This document shows positions 1 through 7,756 of a stretch of 25,455 nucleotides of DNA, in pieces. The position numbers and the translations under genes were made by a program. The stretch's first letter is position 1, and the number at the start of each line of letters is the position of its first letter. The notes under the pieces are model-generated. The model did no database searches, was not told the origin of the DNA, and was given only the letters and a program-made list of their open reading frames with translations. The stretch covers positions 33,304 to 58,758 of the forward strand of contig DXRF01000001.1 in assembly GCA_019411205.1 (NCBI GenBank), written 5' to 3'. Source of the stretch: Parabacteroides sp. Its GTDB lineage: Bacteria; Bacteroidota; Bacteroidia; Bacteroidales; Tannerellaceae.

Positions 1-1
1 C

Positions 2-1336
2 ACCCCGGAAATCGCGTATCAGATGGTTAAAGACGAAACGTTTGCACAGACACAGCCCCGCTTGAACCTGGCGACATTCGTAACTACCTATATGGACGAC
101 TATGCGACCAAACTGATGAACGAGGCGATCAACATCAATTATATTGATGAAACGGAATATCCGCGTATTGCCGTCATGAACGCCAAATGTATCAACATCG
201 TAGCCAATTTGTGGAATACTCCCGAACAGGCAAAGTGGAAAGCCGGGGCATTGGCTATCGGTTCGTCCGAAGCATGTATGTTGGGAGGTGTCGCAGCTTG
301 GTTGCGCTGGCGTAAGAAAAGACAGGCCGCCGGTAAACCTGTGGACAAACCGAACTTCGTTATCTCTACCGGATTTCAGGTTGTATGGGAAAAATTTGCC
401 CAACTTTGGCAGATCGAAATGCGGCAGGTGCCTCTGACATTGGAGAAGACTACGCTCGATCCTGAAGAAGCGTTGAAGATGTGTGATGAAAATACGATTT
501 GTATCGTGCCGATCCAGGGGGTTACATGGACTGGTCTGAACGATGATGTAGAAGCTTTGGACAAAGCCCTCGATGCTTACAATGCAAAGACCGGCTATGA
601 TATTCCTATTCACGTAGATGCTGCTTCCGGCGGCTTTATTCTCCCATTCCTGAAACCGGAATTGAAGTGGGACTTCCGTTTGAAATGGGTCCTTTCCATC
701 AGTACATCCGGGCATAAGTTCGGTCTGGTCTATCCGGGTCTGGGTTGGGTTGTCTGGAAAGACAAATCCTATTTGCCCGACTCCATGTCATTCAGTGTAA
801 ATTATTTAGGTGCCAATATCACACAGGTAGGTTTGAATTTCTCCCGTCCTGCAGCCCAGATCCTCGGACAATACTACCAATTTATCCGTCTCGGATTTGA
901 AGGGTATAAAGCTGTTCAGGAAAACAGCATGGCGGTTACCCAATACCTGCATGATCAGATCGGCAAGATGACTCCGTTCGTGAATTACAGCAACGAAGTC
1001 GTGAACCCGTTATTCATCTGGTATCTGAAACCGGATTATGCGAAGAAGGCAAAATGGACGCTGTACGACCTGCAGGATAAACTGAAACAGAGCGGTTGGA
1101 TGGTTCCCGCCTATACATTACCGAACAATCTTGAAAACTATGTCGTGATGCGTATCGTTGCCCGCCAGGGATTCAGTCGTGACATGGCTGACCAGTTGCT
1201 GAATGATATCACAGAAGCTGTTGCGGAACTTGAAAAACTGGAATATCCGACTCCTACCCGTATCGCACAGGATAAGAATCAGGAAGTGAAAGGTTCTGTG
1301 TTTACTCATACGGGTATACCTCATAAAAAGAAGTAA
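2..1336 (+). CDS. gadB: Glutamate decarboxylase, 5'-truncated by the contig edge
   Basis: This PLP-dependent cytosolic enzyme turns glutamate plus a proton into GABA and CO2, the proton-consuming step of glutamate acid resistance. The reading frame is already open at base 2 (residues TPEIAYQMVKDETFAQ), so the Met at 23 is internal and 444 residues are visible. The family is about 465-480 residues, so roughly 25-35 N-terminal residues are missing. Visible family motifs are GSSEACMLGG, the cofactor-facing HVDAASGGF, and SGHKFG, whose Lys codon (716-718) should form the Schiff base with PLP. The stop is two bases before the glutaminase start, so the two genes are almost certainly one operon. Identity is very secure; the only defect is the missing start. 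Confidence 0.97.
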   Translation, partial: TPEIAYQMVKDETFAQTQPRLNLATFVTTYMDDYATKLMNEAININYIDETEYPRIAVMNAKCINIVANLWNTPEQAKWKAGALAIGSSEACMLGGVAAWLRWRKKRQAAGKPVDKPNFVISTGFQVVWEKFAQLWQIEMRQVPLTLEKTTLDPEEALKMCDENTICIVPIQGVTWTGLNDDVEALDKALDAYNAKTGYDIPIHVDAASGGFILPFLKPELKWDFRLKWVLSISTSGHKFGLVYPGLGWVVWKDKSYLPDSMSFSVNYLGANITQVGLNFSRPAAQILGQYYQFIRLGFEGYKAVQENSMAVTQYLHDQIGKMTPFVNYSNEVVNPLFIWYLKPDYAKKAKWTLYDLQDKLKQSGWMVPAYTLPNNLENYVVMRIVARQGFSRDMADQLLNDITEAVAELEKLEYPTPTRIAQDKNQEVKGSVFTHTGIPHKKK

Positions 1337-1338
1337 GC

Positions 1339-2304
1339 ATGAATAAAACAATTTCCGTTTCACAGATAAAAGAAGCGGCACAGGAAGCTTACGAGCAATT
1401 CAAGGATAATACGGGCGGTAAGAATGCCGATTACATTCCTTATCTGGCTAATATTGACAAGGATTTGTTCGGTATCAGTATCTGCCTGTTGGACGGTAAG
1501 ATCATTGTGTTAGGGGATTCTTCCTATCGTTTCGGTATCGAATCTGTCTCGAAAGTACATACGGCTATCCTGGTACTTCGCCAGTACGGGGCTGAAAAAG
1601 TGTTGAAGATGATCGGTGCCGATGCCACCGGTCTTCCTTTCAACTCCATCATGGCGATCTTGTTGGAAAATGACCATCCTTCCACTCCACTGGTAAACGC
1701 CGGGGCGATCACGGCTTGCAGTATGGTGCAGCCGGTCGGTAAGTCCGACAAGAAGTGGGAGGCTATCGTTTCCAACATCACCGACCTTTGCGGGAGTGCT
1801 CCTCAGTTGATTGACGAGCTGTACAGGTCTGAGATGGCTACCAACTTCAATAATCGTTCTATCGCCTGGTTGCTGAAGAACTACAATCGTATCTATGACG
1901 ATCCGGATATGTCGCTCGACCTGTACACCCGCCAGTGCTCATTGGGTATCACAGCCGAACAACTTTCCGTCGCCGCAGCTACCGTCGCCAACGACGGTGT
2001 GAATCCGGTTACCAAGAAGTCTGTCTTTGATGCTTCTCTGTCTCCTAAAATCACATCCTTAGTGGCTACGGTCGGTTTCTATGAACGTACGGGAGACTGG
2101 TTGTACACTTCCGGTATTCCTGCCAAAACAGGTGTTGGTGGTGGCGTGATGGGGATCATGCCCGGACTCTTTGGAATCTCCGCCTTTGCTCCTCCATTGG
2201 ATAGCTCCGGCAATTCGGTGAAGGCACAATTGGCTATCAAATATATAATGAATAAACTGGGTATTTCCATCTTTGGCAGTACCCGGTTTACAATCACCGG
2301 TTAA
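1339..2304 (+). CDS. glsA: Glutaminase A
   Basis: The product hydrolyses glutamine to glutamate and ammonia in the cytosol. It is a serine-dependent glutaminase of the beta-lactamase/penicillin-binding fold. At 321 residues it is close to the usual 305-330. The catalytic SxxK motif is SVSK at residues 69-72, and family signatures NDHPSTPLVNAGAI and TGIPAKTGVGGGVMG-like segments are present. The ATG follows the gadB stop by two bases with no room for a separate promoter. Context gives its job: glutamine-derived glutamate feeds GadB, and the released ammonia itself takes up a proton, so the pair buffers the cytosol twice. A hairpin terminator follows directly. Confidence 0.96.
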   Translation: MNKTISVSQIKEAAQEAYEQFKDNTGGKNADYIPYLANIDKDLFGISICLLDGKIIVLGDSSYRFGIESVSKVHTAILVLRQYGAEKVLKMIGADATGLPFNSIMAILLENDHPSTPLVNAGAITACSMVQPVGKSDKKWEAIVSNITDLCGSAPQLIDELYRSEMATNFNNRSIAWLLKNYNRIYDDPDMSLDLYTRQCSLGITAEQLSVAAATVANDGVNPVTKKSVFDASLSPKITSLVATVGFYERTGDWLYTSGIPAKTGVGGGVMGIMPGLFGISAFAPPLDSSGNSVKAQLAIKYIMNKLGISIFGSTRFTITG

Positions 2305-2325
2305 AACGGTTTATTCTTTTAGTTG

Positions 2326-2375
2326 ACGAGCCTCCACGCCCCTGAATTTGCAGGGAAACGGGAGGCTCGTTTTTG
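2326..2375 (+). terminator. Rho-independent terminator of gadB-glsA
   Basis: A perfect 10-bp inverted repeat, ACGAGCCTCC (2326-2335) with GGAGGCTCGT (2361-2370), is followed by a run of T. A smaller CCCTG/CAGGG stem sits in the loop. It lies between convergent genes. Confidence 0.85.
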
Positions 2376-2441
2376 TGTGAATAGTGATATTTTGATAATT
2401 CTGGCTTCGTATTCCTTTAATTATGTCGGGTGTTTCAGATT

Positions 2442-3215
2442 CTATTTGTTTGTTTGAGTGGAACTGACAGGTTGGGTTTCTGATGTTTGTTCGGTGGAAA
2501 CGGGATGCGTTTTATTATAATAATCTTCTTTTTTCTTGTTTGCGGACTGTACCAGGCTCGTGACATAGACTGTGAAGATCGGGAACATCATCATGCCGAG
2601 AGCGGCTAACAGAACCGAGAGTATACGCCCTGTAGGCGTGACTGCGATGATGTTTGATCCGACGGTCGTCACGTCCATGAAAGCCCACCAGAGTGCGTCA
2701 CTGTAATCCCTTACTTCAGGGTTCACCTTCTGTTCGAGCACGAAAAAGATCAGGCTGGAGAAATAGACCATTGCCAGCAACATCGTCAGATAGGAGACGA
2801 AGAGTCCGGAGGCCCGGTTCGAAGTCAGCCAGCCGACAACGATTGCCAGTGCCCATCCGCTGCGTACGAGCGGGATAAAACGCAGGAAATAGGTTACCTC
2901 GGCTGAGAAGGTGAAGCCGTAGTAATCTATGATATTAAGATAGGGAATCGAAACCAGCAGAAAGAGAAAATGGGTTTGCAGATAGTGAATTTTATCTTTT
3001 GATAAGAAAAACTCCAATATGAAATCGGCAATGAAGAACATACAGATCCAAAACTGCGTTTTCAGATACGAAGTCTGTGAGATGAACGGTATATTGTTGA
3101 ATGTGTCGATCGAAATATCTATGATGAGGAACAGCGAGAGGAACAATATCATCACATGAAGTACTCCGTAAACACCTCGTTTTTCGTAAAAAAAATCATT
3201 GAATGCAGTTCTCAT
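2442..3215 (-). CDS. 6-TM potassium-channel-like ion channel of the acid-resistance locus
   Basis: The 257-residue product has the layout of a voltage-gated-type cation channel. Hydrophobic segments lie near residues 19-36, 52-70, 80-97, 105-130 (S4-like, with Arg112 and Arg118), 137-160 and 198-222, with a re-entrant pore loop at about 172-188. The filter reads TTVGSN (183-188) where K+ channels have T-V-G-Y-G, so the Tyr-Gly pair is replaced by Ser-Asn and potassium selectivity cannot be assumed. The C-terminal tail (about 225-257) is polar and rich in Thr, Ser and Gln. It is transcribed opposite to gadB-glsA and divergently from gadC. An ion channel in this position is a known companion of Bacteroides gad loci. 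Its probable role is charge or ion balance during acid stress, which is inferred. Confidence 0.85.
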   Translation of the reverse strand: MRTAFNDFFYEKRGVYGVLHVMILFLSLFLIIDISIDTFNNIPFISQTSYLKTQFWICMFFIADFILEFFLSKDKIHYLQTHFLFLLVSIPYLNIIDYYGFTFSAEVTYFLRFIPLVRSGWALAIVVGWLTSNRASGLFVSYLTMLLAMVYFSSLIFFVLEQKVNPEVRDYSDALWWAFMDVTTVGSNIIAVTPTGRILSVLLAALGMMMFPIFTVYVTSLVQSANKKKEDYYNKTHPVSTEQTSETQPVSSTQTNK

Positions 3216-3283
3216 TGTCTTTGAATGTTTAGTATTTATTTGGTAAATGATGATTAGTCTGGTGGTGTGTCAAAAGATCAAGC

Positions 3284-3291
3284 CAAAAATA
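3284..3291 (-). promoter_or_regulatory. Candidate -7 promoter element of the channel gene
   Basis: On the minus strand the bases read TATTTTTG, a full match to the Bacteroidota -7 consensus TAnnTTTG. It would start a leader of about 60 nt. The -33 side is weak (only a TTG about 18 bases upstream). Confidence 0.4.
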
Positions 3292-3467
3292 ACAGACTTA
3301 TATTTTATCCAATGAAACAACAAAATGACACCTTTTGTTTTTAACATTTGTCTGTTAATTAACCAAGTTTGACATTCTGTTGACAAACTAACACAAAAAG
3401 GAGTTGTTATACTGTCAATACGAGCGAAACTAAACAAGACAAAATTCACATTTTAATAATAAAATTC

Positions 3468-5024
3468 ATGGCAAATATTGGAAAAGCAGTAAAACTTGGA
3501 GTATTTACTCTTGCGATTATGAATGTTACGGCAGTCGTCTCACTTCGCGGACTGCCGGCTGAGGCTGTATATGGACTAAGTTCAGCCTTTTATTATCTGT
3601 TTGCAGCAATCGTGTTCTTAATTCCTACCTCGTTGGTGGCAGCCGAGTTGGCCGCCATGTTCCAGGATAAACAGGGTGGGGTGTTCCGATGGGTAGGAGA
3701 GGCCTATGGCAAGAAATGGGGCTTCCTGGCTATTTGGGTACAGTGGATCGAAAGTACGATCTGGTATCCGACCGTGTTGACTTTCGGTGCCGTTTCTATT
3801 GCGTTTATCGGAATGAACGATGCGCATGACATGACGCTGGCTTCAAACAAAATGTATACATTGGTTGTGGTATTGATTATTTACTGGCTTGCAACTTTCA
3901 TCTCTTTGAAAGGTTTGAGCTGGGTAGGTAAAGTGGCTAAAGTGGGTGGTATCGTCGGTACGATTATCCCGGCTGCCTTGTTGATTGTCTTAGGTATTGT
4001 GTATTTGGCTTCCGGTGGTCATTCCAATATGGACTTCCACGGTAATTTCTTCCCCGACTTTACGAAGTTCGACAACTTGGTACTTGCATCCAGTATATTC
4101 CTTTTTTATGCCGGTATGGAAATGGGTGGTATCCATGTGAAAGATGTCGAAAATCCTTCCGTCAATTATCCGAAGGCTGTGTTTATCGGTGCGTTGATTA
4201 CAGTGTTGATCTTTGTATTGGGAACATTTGCATTGGGTATCATTATTCCACAGAAGGATATTAACCTGACACAGAGTTTGTTGGTCGGTTTTGACAACTA
4301 TTTCAAATTTATCCATGCTTCTTGGTTGTCACCTGTTATTGCCGTTGCGTTGGCTTTCGGCGTGTTGGCCGGTGTATTGACATGGGTTGCCGGTCCGTCA
4401 AAAGGTATCTTTGCCGTTGGTAAAGCCGGTTATCTGCCTCCGTTCTTCCAGAAAACAAACAAATTAGGCGTACAGAAAAATATCCTGCTGGTTCAAGGCT
4501 TGGCTGTTACATTCTTGAGTCTGTTGTTCGTGGTTATGCCTTCTGTACAGAGCTTCTATCAGATTTTGTCACAGTTGACAGTTATTCTTTACCTGATTAT
4601 GTATATGCTGATGTTCTCAGGTGCAATCGCATTGCGTTACCGGATGAAGAAAGCCGGGCGTCCGTTCCGTATCGGTAAGAGTGGCAATGGTCTGATGTGG
4701 TTTATCGGCGGTCTTGGTTTTTGCGGTTCATTGCTCGCTTTCGTACTGAGTTTTATTCCACCCAGCCAGATTTCTACAGGTAACAATACCGTCTGGTTTG
4801 CCGTACTGATTATCGGCGCTATTGTGGTGGTAGCCGCTCCGTTCATTATCTACGCTGTCAAGAAGCCGTCTTGGGTGGACCCGAATACTGCTTTCGAACC
4901 GTTCCATTGGGAAGTCGACAAACAGGTACAGGGAACTGCTACGGGCGCTACTTCTGCAACAGACGCCTCGGCTTCTAAAGCACCGTACAATAGCACTACA
5001 ACCGGAATGTCAGACAAGGCGTAA
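3468..5024 (+). CDS. gadC: Glutamate/GABA antiporter
   Basis: This inner-membrane APC-superfamily exchanger imports glutamate and exports GABA, completing the acid-resistance cycle. At 518 residues it matches the roughly 510 of the family. The N-terminus carries the GadC-like stretch VSLRGLPAEAVYGL (about 24-37) and GGVFRWVGEAYG (70-81), followed by about 12 hydrophobic segments. After the last one, KKPSWVDP begins a polar tail of about 50 residues, the place where E. coli GadC has its pH-sensitive C-plug. The end of the tail is low-complexity Ala/Thr/Ser and shows no clear likeness to the E. coli plug. The ATG follows AT-rich sequence without a Shine-Dalgarno site. I found no convincing TAnnTTTG element in the 252 bases upstream. 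Confidence 0.95.
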   Translation: MANIGKAVKLGVFTLAIMNVTAVVSLRGLPAEAVYGLSSAFYYLFAAIVFLIPTSLVAAELAAMFQDKQGGVFRWVGEAYGKKWGFLAIWVQWIESTIWYPTVLTFGAVSIAFIGMNDAHDMTLASNKMYTLVVVLIIYWLATFISLKGLSWVGKVAKVGGIVGTIIPAALLIVLGIVYLASGGHSNMDFHGNFFPDFTKFDNLVLASSIFLFYAGMEMGGIHVKDVENPSVNYPKAVFIGALITVLIFVLGTFALGIIIPQKDINLTQSLLVGFDNYFKFIHASWLSPVIAVALAFGVLAGVLTWVAGPSKGIFAVGKAGYLPPFFQKTNKLGVQKNILLVQGLAVTFLSLLFVVMPSVQSFYQILSQLTVILYLIMYMLMFSGAIALRYRMKKAGRPFRIGKSGNGLMWFIGGLGFCGSLLAFVLSFIPPSQISTGNNTVWFAVLIIGAIVVVAAPFIIYAVKKPSWVDPNTAFEPFHWEVDKQVQGTATGATSATDASASKAPYNSTTTGMSDKA

Positions 5025-5039
5025 ATATATATATATATG

Positions 5040-5071
5040 AAAGGTTCATGTATAATAAAGCATGAACTTTC
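5040..5071 (+). terminator. Hairpin after gadC (first of two)
   Basis: GGTTCATG (5043-5050) pairs with CATGAACT (5061-5068), extended by A-T pairs on both sides. The T-run is short (three T), so it may be a weak or partial terminator. Confidence 0.5.
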
Positions 5072-5117
5072 TATATGATGATTTATCTGAAAATATTATT
5101 GATTATAGAAATGAAGC

Positions 5118-5157
5118 AAGGGTAGTTCACACTGTATGGACTGCCCTTATTTATTTT
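5118..5157 (+). terminator. Strong terminator downstream of gadC (second of two)
   Basis: A 12-bp stem, AAGGGTAGTTCA (5118-5129) with TGGACTGCCCTT (5137-5148), includes two G-T pairs and closes a 7-base loop. It is followed by ATTTATTTT. This is the better of the two terminators after gadC. Confidence 0.75.
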
Positions 5158-5447
5158 AAGAGACTAATATCAGGAAATGTGAGTACTCAAACAATTATCG
5201 TATTGTTCCGTAGCCTTAACATATGTATGGGATATAATACATTCGGCTGTGGGTTCTCGTGTATAAATAATTTTGTGAATGAGAAGAGGATGAAAAGCGC
5301 CCCCGCCCTAGTTAAAAGTGAATAGAGGTGTGTTGTTGGCGATAAATTGAGAAGGGATAAGATGGGCGGGGCGCTTTCATATACCTTTTGAGTAGTGATG
5401 CTCGGCTGTTACACCTGATATAGCCAAAACATAATTAAAAACTTACA
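5158..5447. other. Intergenic region between gadC and the fimbrillin-like gene
   Basis: No gene is supported here. Together with the two terminators just upstream it makes a 423-base gap. It contains a -7 promoter match (5268-5275) and a GC-rich long-loop inverted repeat (5293-5378), annotated separately as a possible small RNA. An open frame at 5062-5325 begins inside a terminator stem and resembles no family. Confidence 0.5.
5282..5385 (+). ncRNA. Candidate small RNA with a GC-rich closing stem
   Basis: TAATTTTG at 5268-5275 fully matches the Bacteroidota -7 element and would start transcription near 5282. The product would open with an AAAGCGCCCCCGCCC arm (5294-5308) that pairs with GGGCGGGGCGCTTTC (5364-5378), with one bulged C and a 55-base loop. 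The arm is far richer in GC than its surroundings. A short frame of 11 codons (5290-5325, MKSAPALVKSE) sits behind a purine-rich GAGAAGAGG. No downstream gene on this strand could be its target. It could equally be a two-way terminator or a decayed repeat. Confidence 0.25.
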
Positions 5448-6404
5448 TTATAGAATCACATTTTCCATATTTCCTTTAACAGGAAGCCATTCGCTGGTTT
5501 TTACATTTTCGAGCGTGATGTCTTTACCGTTGAAAAGGAGGTTGTATATATATCTTTTTCCTTTTTCCCATTTCGTATTGGCGGGAATTTTATATTTAAA
5601 TGTCGTTTCGTTGATGGTGAAGAGTACCTCCACATCTCCGTCTATCTTGATATGTGATGTGGGAATTATCATCAGTTGTTGCGGCTCGTCCGGTATCTTT
5701 TTCAACATGTGCGGAGTATTCAGCTTCAGTCGGGTAGAAGCATTTGTCCCGGCACATCTGCAGATATTCCCGGTTTTGATGTTCATCCTACCTCCGAAGC
5801 AGAGAGCCGTGCCGCCGGCTTTGTTTCCGATCTGTATTGCATGGAGTAGGAAGCAGCCTTTTGCTTCCGGTGTCATTCGCAATTGGAAGTTCAGGAGCGA
5901 AAGTGTATGATTCATGTTAATCAATGCGACTGGAGAAATCTGGTTGATCGCTCGTTGCCCGCTGGCCTGTATCCCGTACATATAATCTTTCGTCAGGGAA
6001 GCGTCCGGTGATATACAGACCGGGATGTTTTCCGGGTCGAAATTGACCTGAGACTGATACGGGTAATAGGCATAAACGGTGACTGGTTTCTCGTTCAGGT
6101 AAATCTTGGGTGACTGGCGCCAGTTCAACTTGTTGTTCACTAGAAAAGCTTCAGCCCGCACGTTTTTATAGTCTGGATTACTATCATAGATGTTACCGGT
6201 GTTTTCCGAGACAACATGCAACCCGATGACTGATCCTCTTGTAAATTCTTGCATAAAATTAGGAGATTTTGTAGTCAGCACCTTTGTTATTATTCTTAAA
6301 GGTTGCTCTTTCATGCCTAAATTTTCAATGAGTCCCGGATCGTAGTCGTTTGTACAGCTAAAAATACTAACCGCCGTCATCACAAATAGTAGTAATTTAT
6401 TCAT
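5448..6404 (-). CDS. Fimbrillin-family (Mfa-like) surface lipoprotein
   Basis: The product is 318 residues with a lipoprotein signal: MNKLLLFVMTAVSIFSC, lipidated Cys at 17, followed by the acidic TNDYD that suits outer-surface delivery. The upstream Met codons as far as 6512 are rejected because they would bury this signal. Family hallmarks are TKDYMYG, INMNHTLSLLNFQL and the C-terminal WEKGKRYIYNLLFNGKDI followed by SEWLPV. All are typical of Bacteroidales fimbrillin-like proteins that form or cap short fimbriae or anchor them. Which role it plays (stalk, anchor or tip) cannot be read from the sequence. It stands alone, divergent from a membrane AraC-type regulator and separated from it by 203 bases holding two sets of direct repeats. 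Confidence 0.82.
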   Translation of the reverse strand: MNKLLLFVMTAVSIFSCTNDYDPGLIENLGMKEQPLRIITKVLTTKSPNFMQEFTRGSVIGLHVVSENTGNIYDSNPDYKNVRAEAFLVNNKLNWRQSPKIYLNEKPVTVYAYYPYQSQVNFDPENIPVCISPDASLTKDYMYGIQASGQRAINQISPVALINMNHTLSLLNFQLRMTPEAKGCFLLHAIQIGNKAGGTALCFGGRMNIKTGNICRCAGTNASTRLKLNTPHMLKKIPDEPQQLMIIPTSHIKIDGDVEVLFTINETTFKYKIPANTKWEKGKRYIYNLLFNGKDITLENVKTSEWLPVKGNMENVIL

Positions 6405-6477
6405 TCTTTGTATTATTTTTGTGAAGTGATTACAGGTGCAAAGATCAGCCAGTTTGGAGAGGTAGAGGGTGCATTCG

Positions 6478-6510
6478 GTATAAAACCACGATGAAATCGT
6501 ATAAAACCAC
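6478..6510. repeat. Tandem 12-bp direct repeats, 21-bp period (candidate AraC-type operator)
   Basis: GTATAAAACCAC occurs exactly at 6478-6489 and again at 6499-6510. A 21-bp period places both copies on the same face of the helix, the geometry of AraC-family half-sites. The pair lies upstream of the fimbrillin-like gene and next to the divergent AraC regulator. Confidence 0.5.
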
Positions 6511-6517
6511 AAGGTGT

Positions 6518-6546
6518 AAATTATCTACAGGTATCAAATTGTCTAC
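6518..6546. repeat. Second direct-repeat pair before the AraC regulator
   Basis: AAATTATCTAC (6518-6528) and AAATTGTCTAC (6536-6546) match at 10 of 11 positions with an 18-bp period. They lie 62-90 bases before the regulator start and could be an autoregulatory site. Confidence 0.35.
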
Positions 6547-6607
6547 TAATGGGTTCAGATCAACTATTTAATGCTTCAATTTGTTTACTTGATACGAGGG
6601 ATATATT

Positions 6608-7732
6608 ATGTTGGACAAAATTCAGTTTTTATTAAGCTTGCAGATCATAGGATTCTGTATTTTCGGCGGAGTCACCCTGTTGCTTCGGGCCGGTGATAAC
6701 CGGGCGAAAAAGATATTGGGATGGGGGATGTTTTTGTGGGCTTTCCTGGCAGTCATAAGGTTGTCTGTAAACCTTTACCTGCATGAACCGAAAGAGGCTT
6801 TCCATCCGGATATCCTGATTATGGGTGCTTTGGTGACGGCTACGCTTGCCTGTTATGTGATTGAAGTATTGCGCCCCGGATTTCTTACCTGCCAACGTTT
6901 TCTTCTATTTATCAGTCCGGTTATTTTGGGCGGTCTGGCCTACCTGACTTATCGTTTGTCAAGAGGTGAAATTCATACCTACTATTCGATACGGGAGGTT
7001 TTCGAATACTTCAATATGGATGTTTTGCTTCGTATGACGGTCTTTCTGCTGACCTTGTTTTATATGATCCTTCCTGTTTATCTGATAGCAAGATACAGTA
7101 AAGACTTCAAGGTCTTTTTGGCAGAGAATGTTTCCGATCCGGAAGAATATGATTTGGAATGGTTAAAGAAAACCATGATAATTTTAATAGTTCTGTATGG
7201 TTTCTATCTTGTCTTATTGCTGACCGATACACCTTTGATGTATGTGATCGACAAAACGGTCCTGTTGTTCGTATGGTATTATTTCTTTTATAAGGCGCTA
7301 TTCCTGAAGGTGGTTGTTTTGGAACATTCTTTTGAAAGTGGATGGGATCTTCCGTATCAGGAAGAGGGAGATGGCAGTGACGACGATGAACATCGGGTTT
7401 TCAGTAAACGCTATGCGGAGGAAGTAAATGCATGGTTTGAAAGAGAAAAACCGTATCTTCGCGAAGATTTACGCCTGACGGATTTGCAACGGATCTTTCC
7501 CATCAGCCGTTCTTATCTTTCCCAATTGTTTAACCGGGAATTGGGGCAATCGTTTTCCGATTATGTCAACCAGTTCCGGATTGAGGAAAGCAAACGCTTG
7601 ATGGATGCCGAGCCGAATACCAGTATACAGGAGATTGCCGAACGTTCCGGATTTCATTCGATCAGTACGTTCCGGCGAGCTTTCCAGAAGTGTACGGGCA
7701 CGATCCCGTCGGAGTATAAGAATAGTAAATAA
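6608..7732 (+). CDS. Membrane-embedded AraC-family transcriptional regulator
   Basis: The 374-residue product joins about seven hydrophobic segments (near 5-25, 36-58, 70-88, 97-116, 138-162, 186-206, 214-236) to a C-terminal AraC/XylS DNA-binding domain (about 265-372). The latter has two helix-turn-helix units: LRLTDLQRIFPISRSYLSQL and SIQEIAERSGFHSISTFRRAF. An acidic linker (GDGSDDDE, about 255-261) separates the halves. This architecture is common in Bacteroidota and implies sensing at the inner membrane and direct control of a nearby promoter. The obvious target is the divergent fimbrillin-like gene. The acyltransferase gene begins 24 bases after the stop and may be co-transcribed. Ligand unknown. 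Confidence 0.88.
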   Translation: MLDKIQFLLSLQIIGFCIFGGVTLLLRAGDNRAKKILGWGMFLWAFLAVIRLSVNLYLHEPKEAFHPDILIMGALVTATLACYVIEVLRPGFLTCQRFLLFISPVILGGLAYLTYRLSRGEIHTYYSIREVFEYFNMDVLLRMTVFLLTLFYMILPVYLIARYSKDFKVFLAENVSDPEEYDLEWLKKTMIILIVLYGFYLVLLLTDTPLMYVIDKTVLLFVWYYFFYKALFLKVVVLEHSFESGWDLPYQEEGDGSDDDEHRVFSKRYAEEVNAWFEREKPYLREDLRLTDLQRIFPISRSYLSQLFNRELGQSFSDYVNQFRIEESKRLMDAEPNTSIQEIAERSGFHSISTFRRAFQKCTGTIPSEYKNSK

Positions 7733-7756
7733 ACACATAACGATCTTTATTCTGCC

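Noticed and set aside
23..1336. Met at 23 as the start of gadB
   Set aside because: The conserved frame is already open at base 2 with family sequence, so this Met is internal and the true start lies outside the window.
5062..5325. 87-codon open frame downstream of gadC
   Set aside because: Its start is in the right arm of a terminator hairpin, it runs through a second strong terminator, and the product shows no family likeness.
6405..6512. 36-codon N-terminal extension of the fimbrillin-like protein
   Set aside because: It would bury a clear lipoprotein signal peptide and overlap the regulatory repeats.
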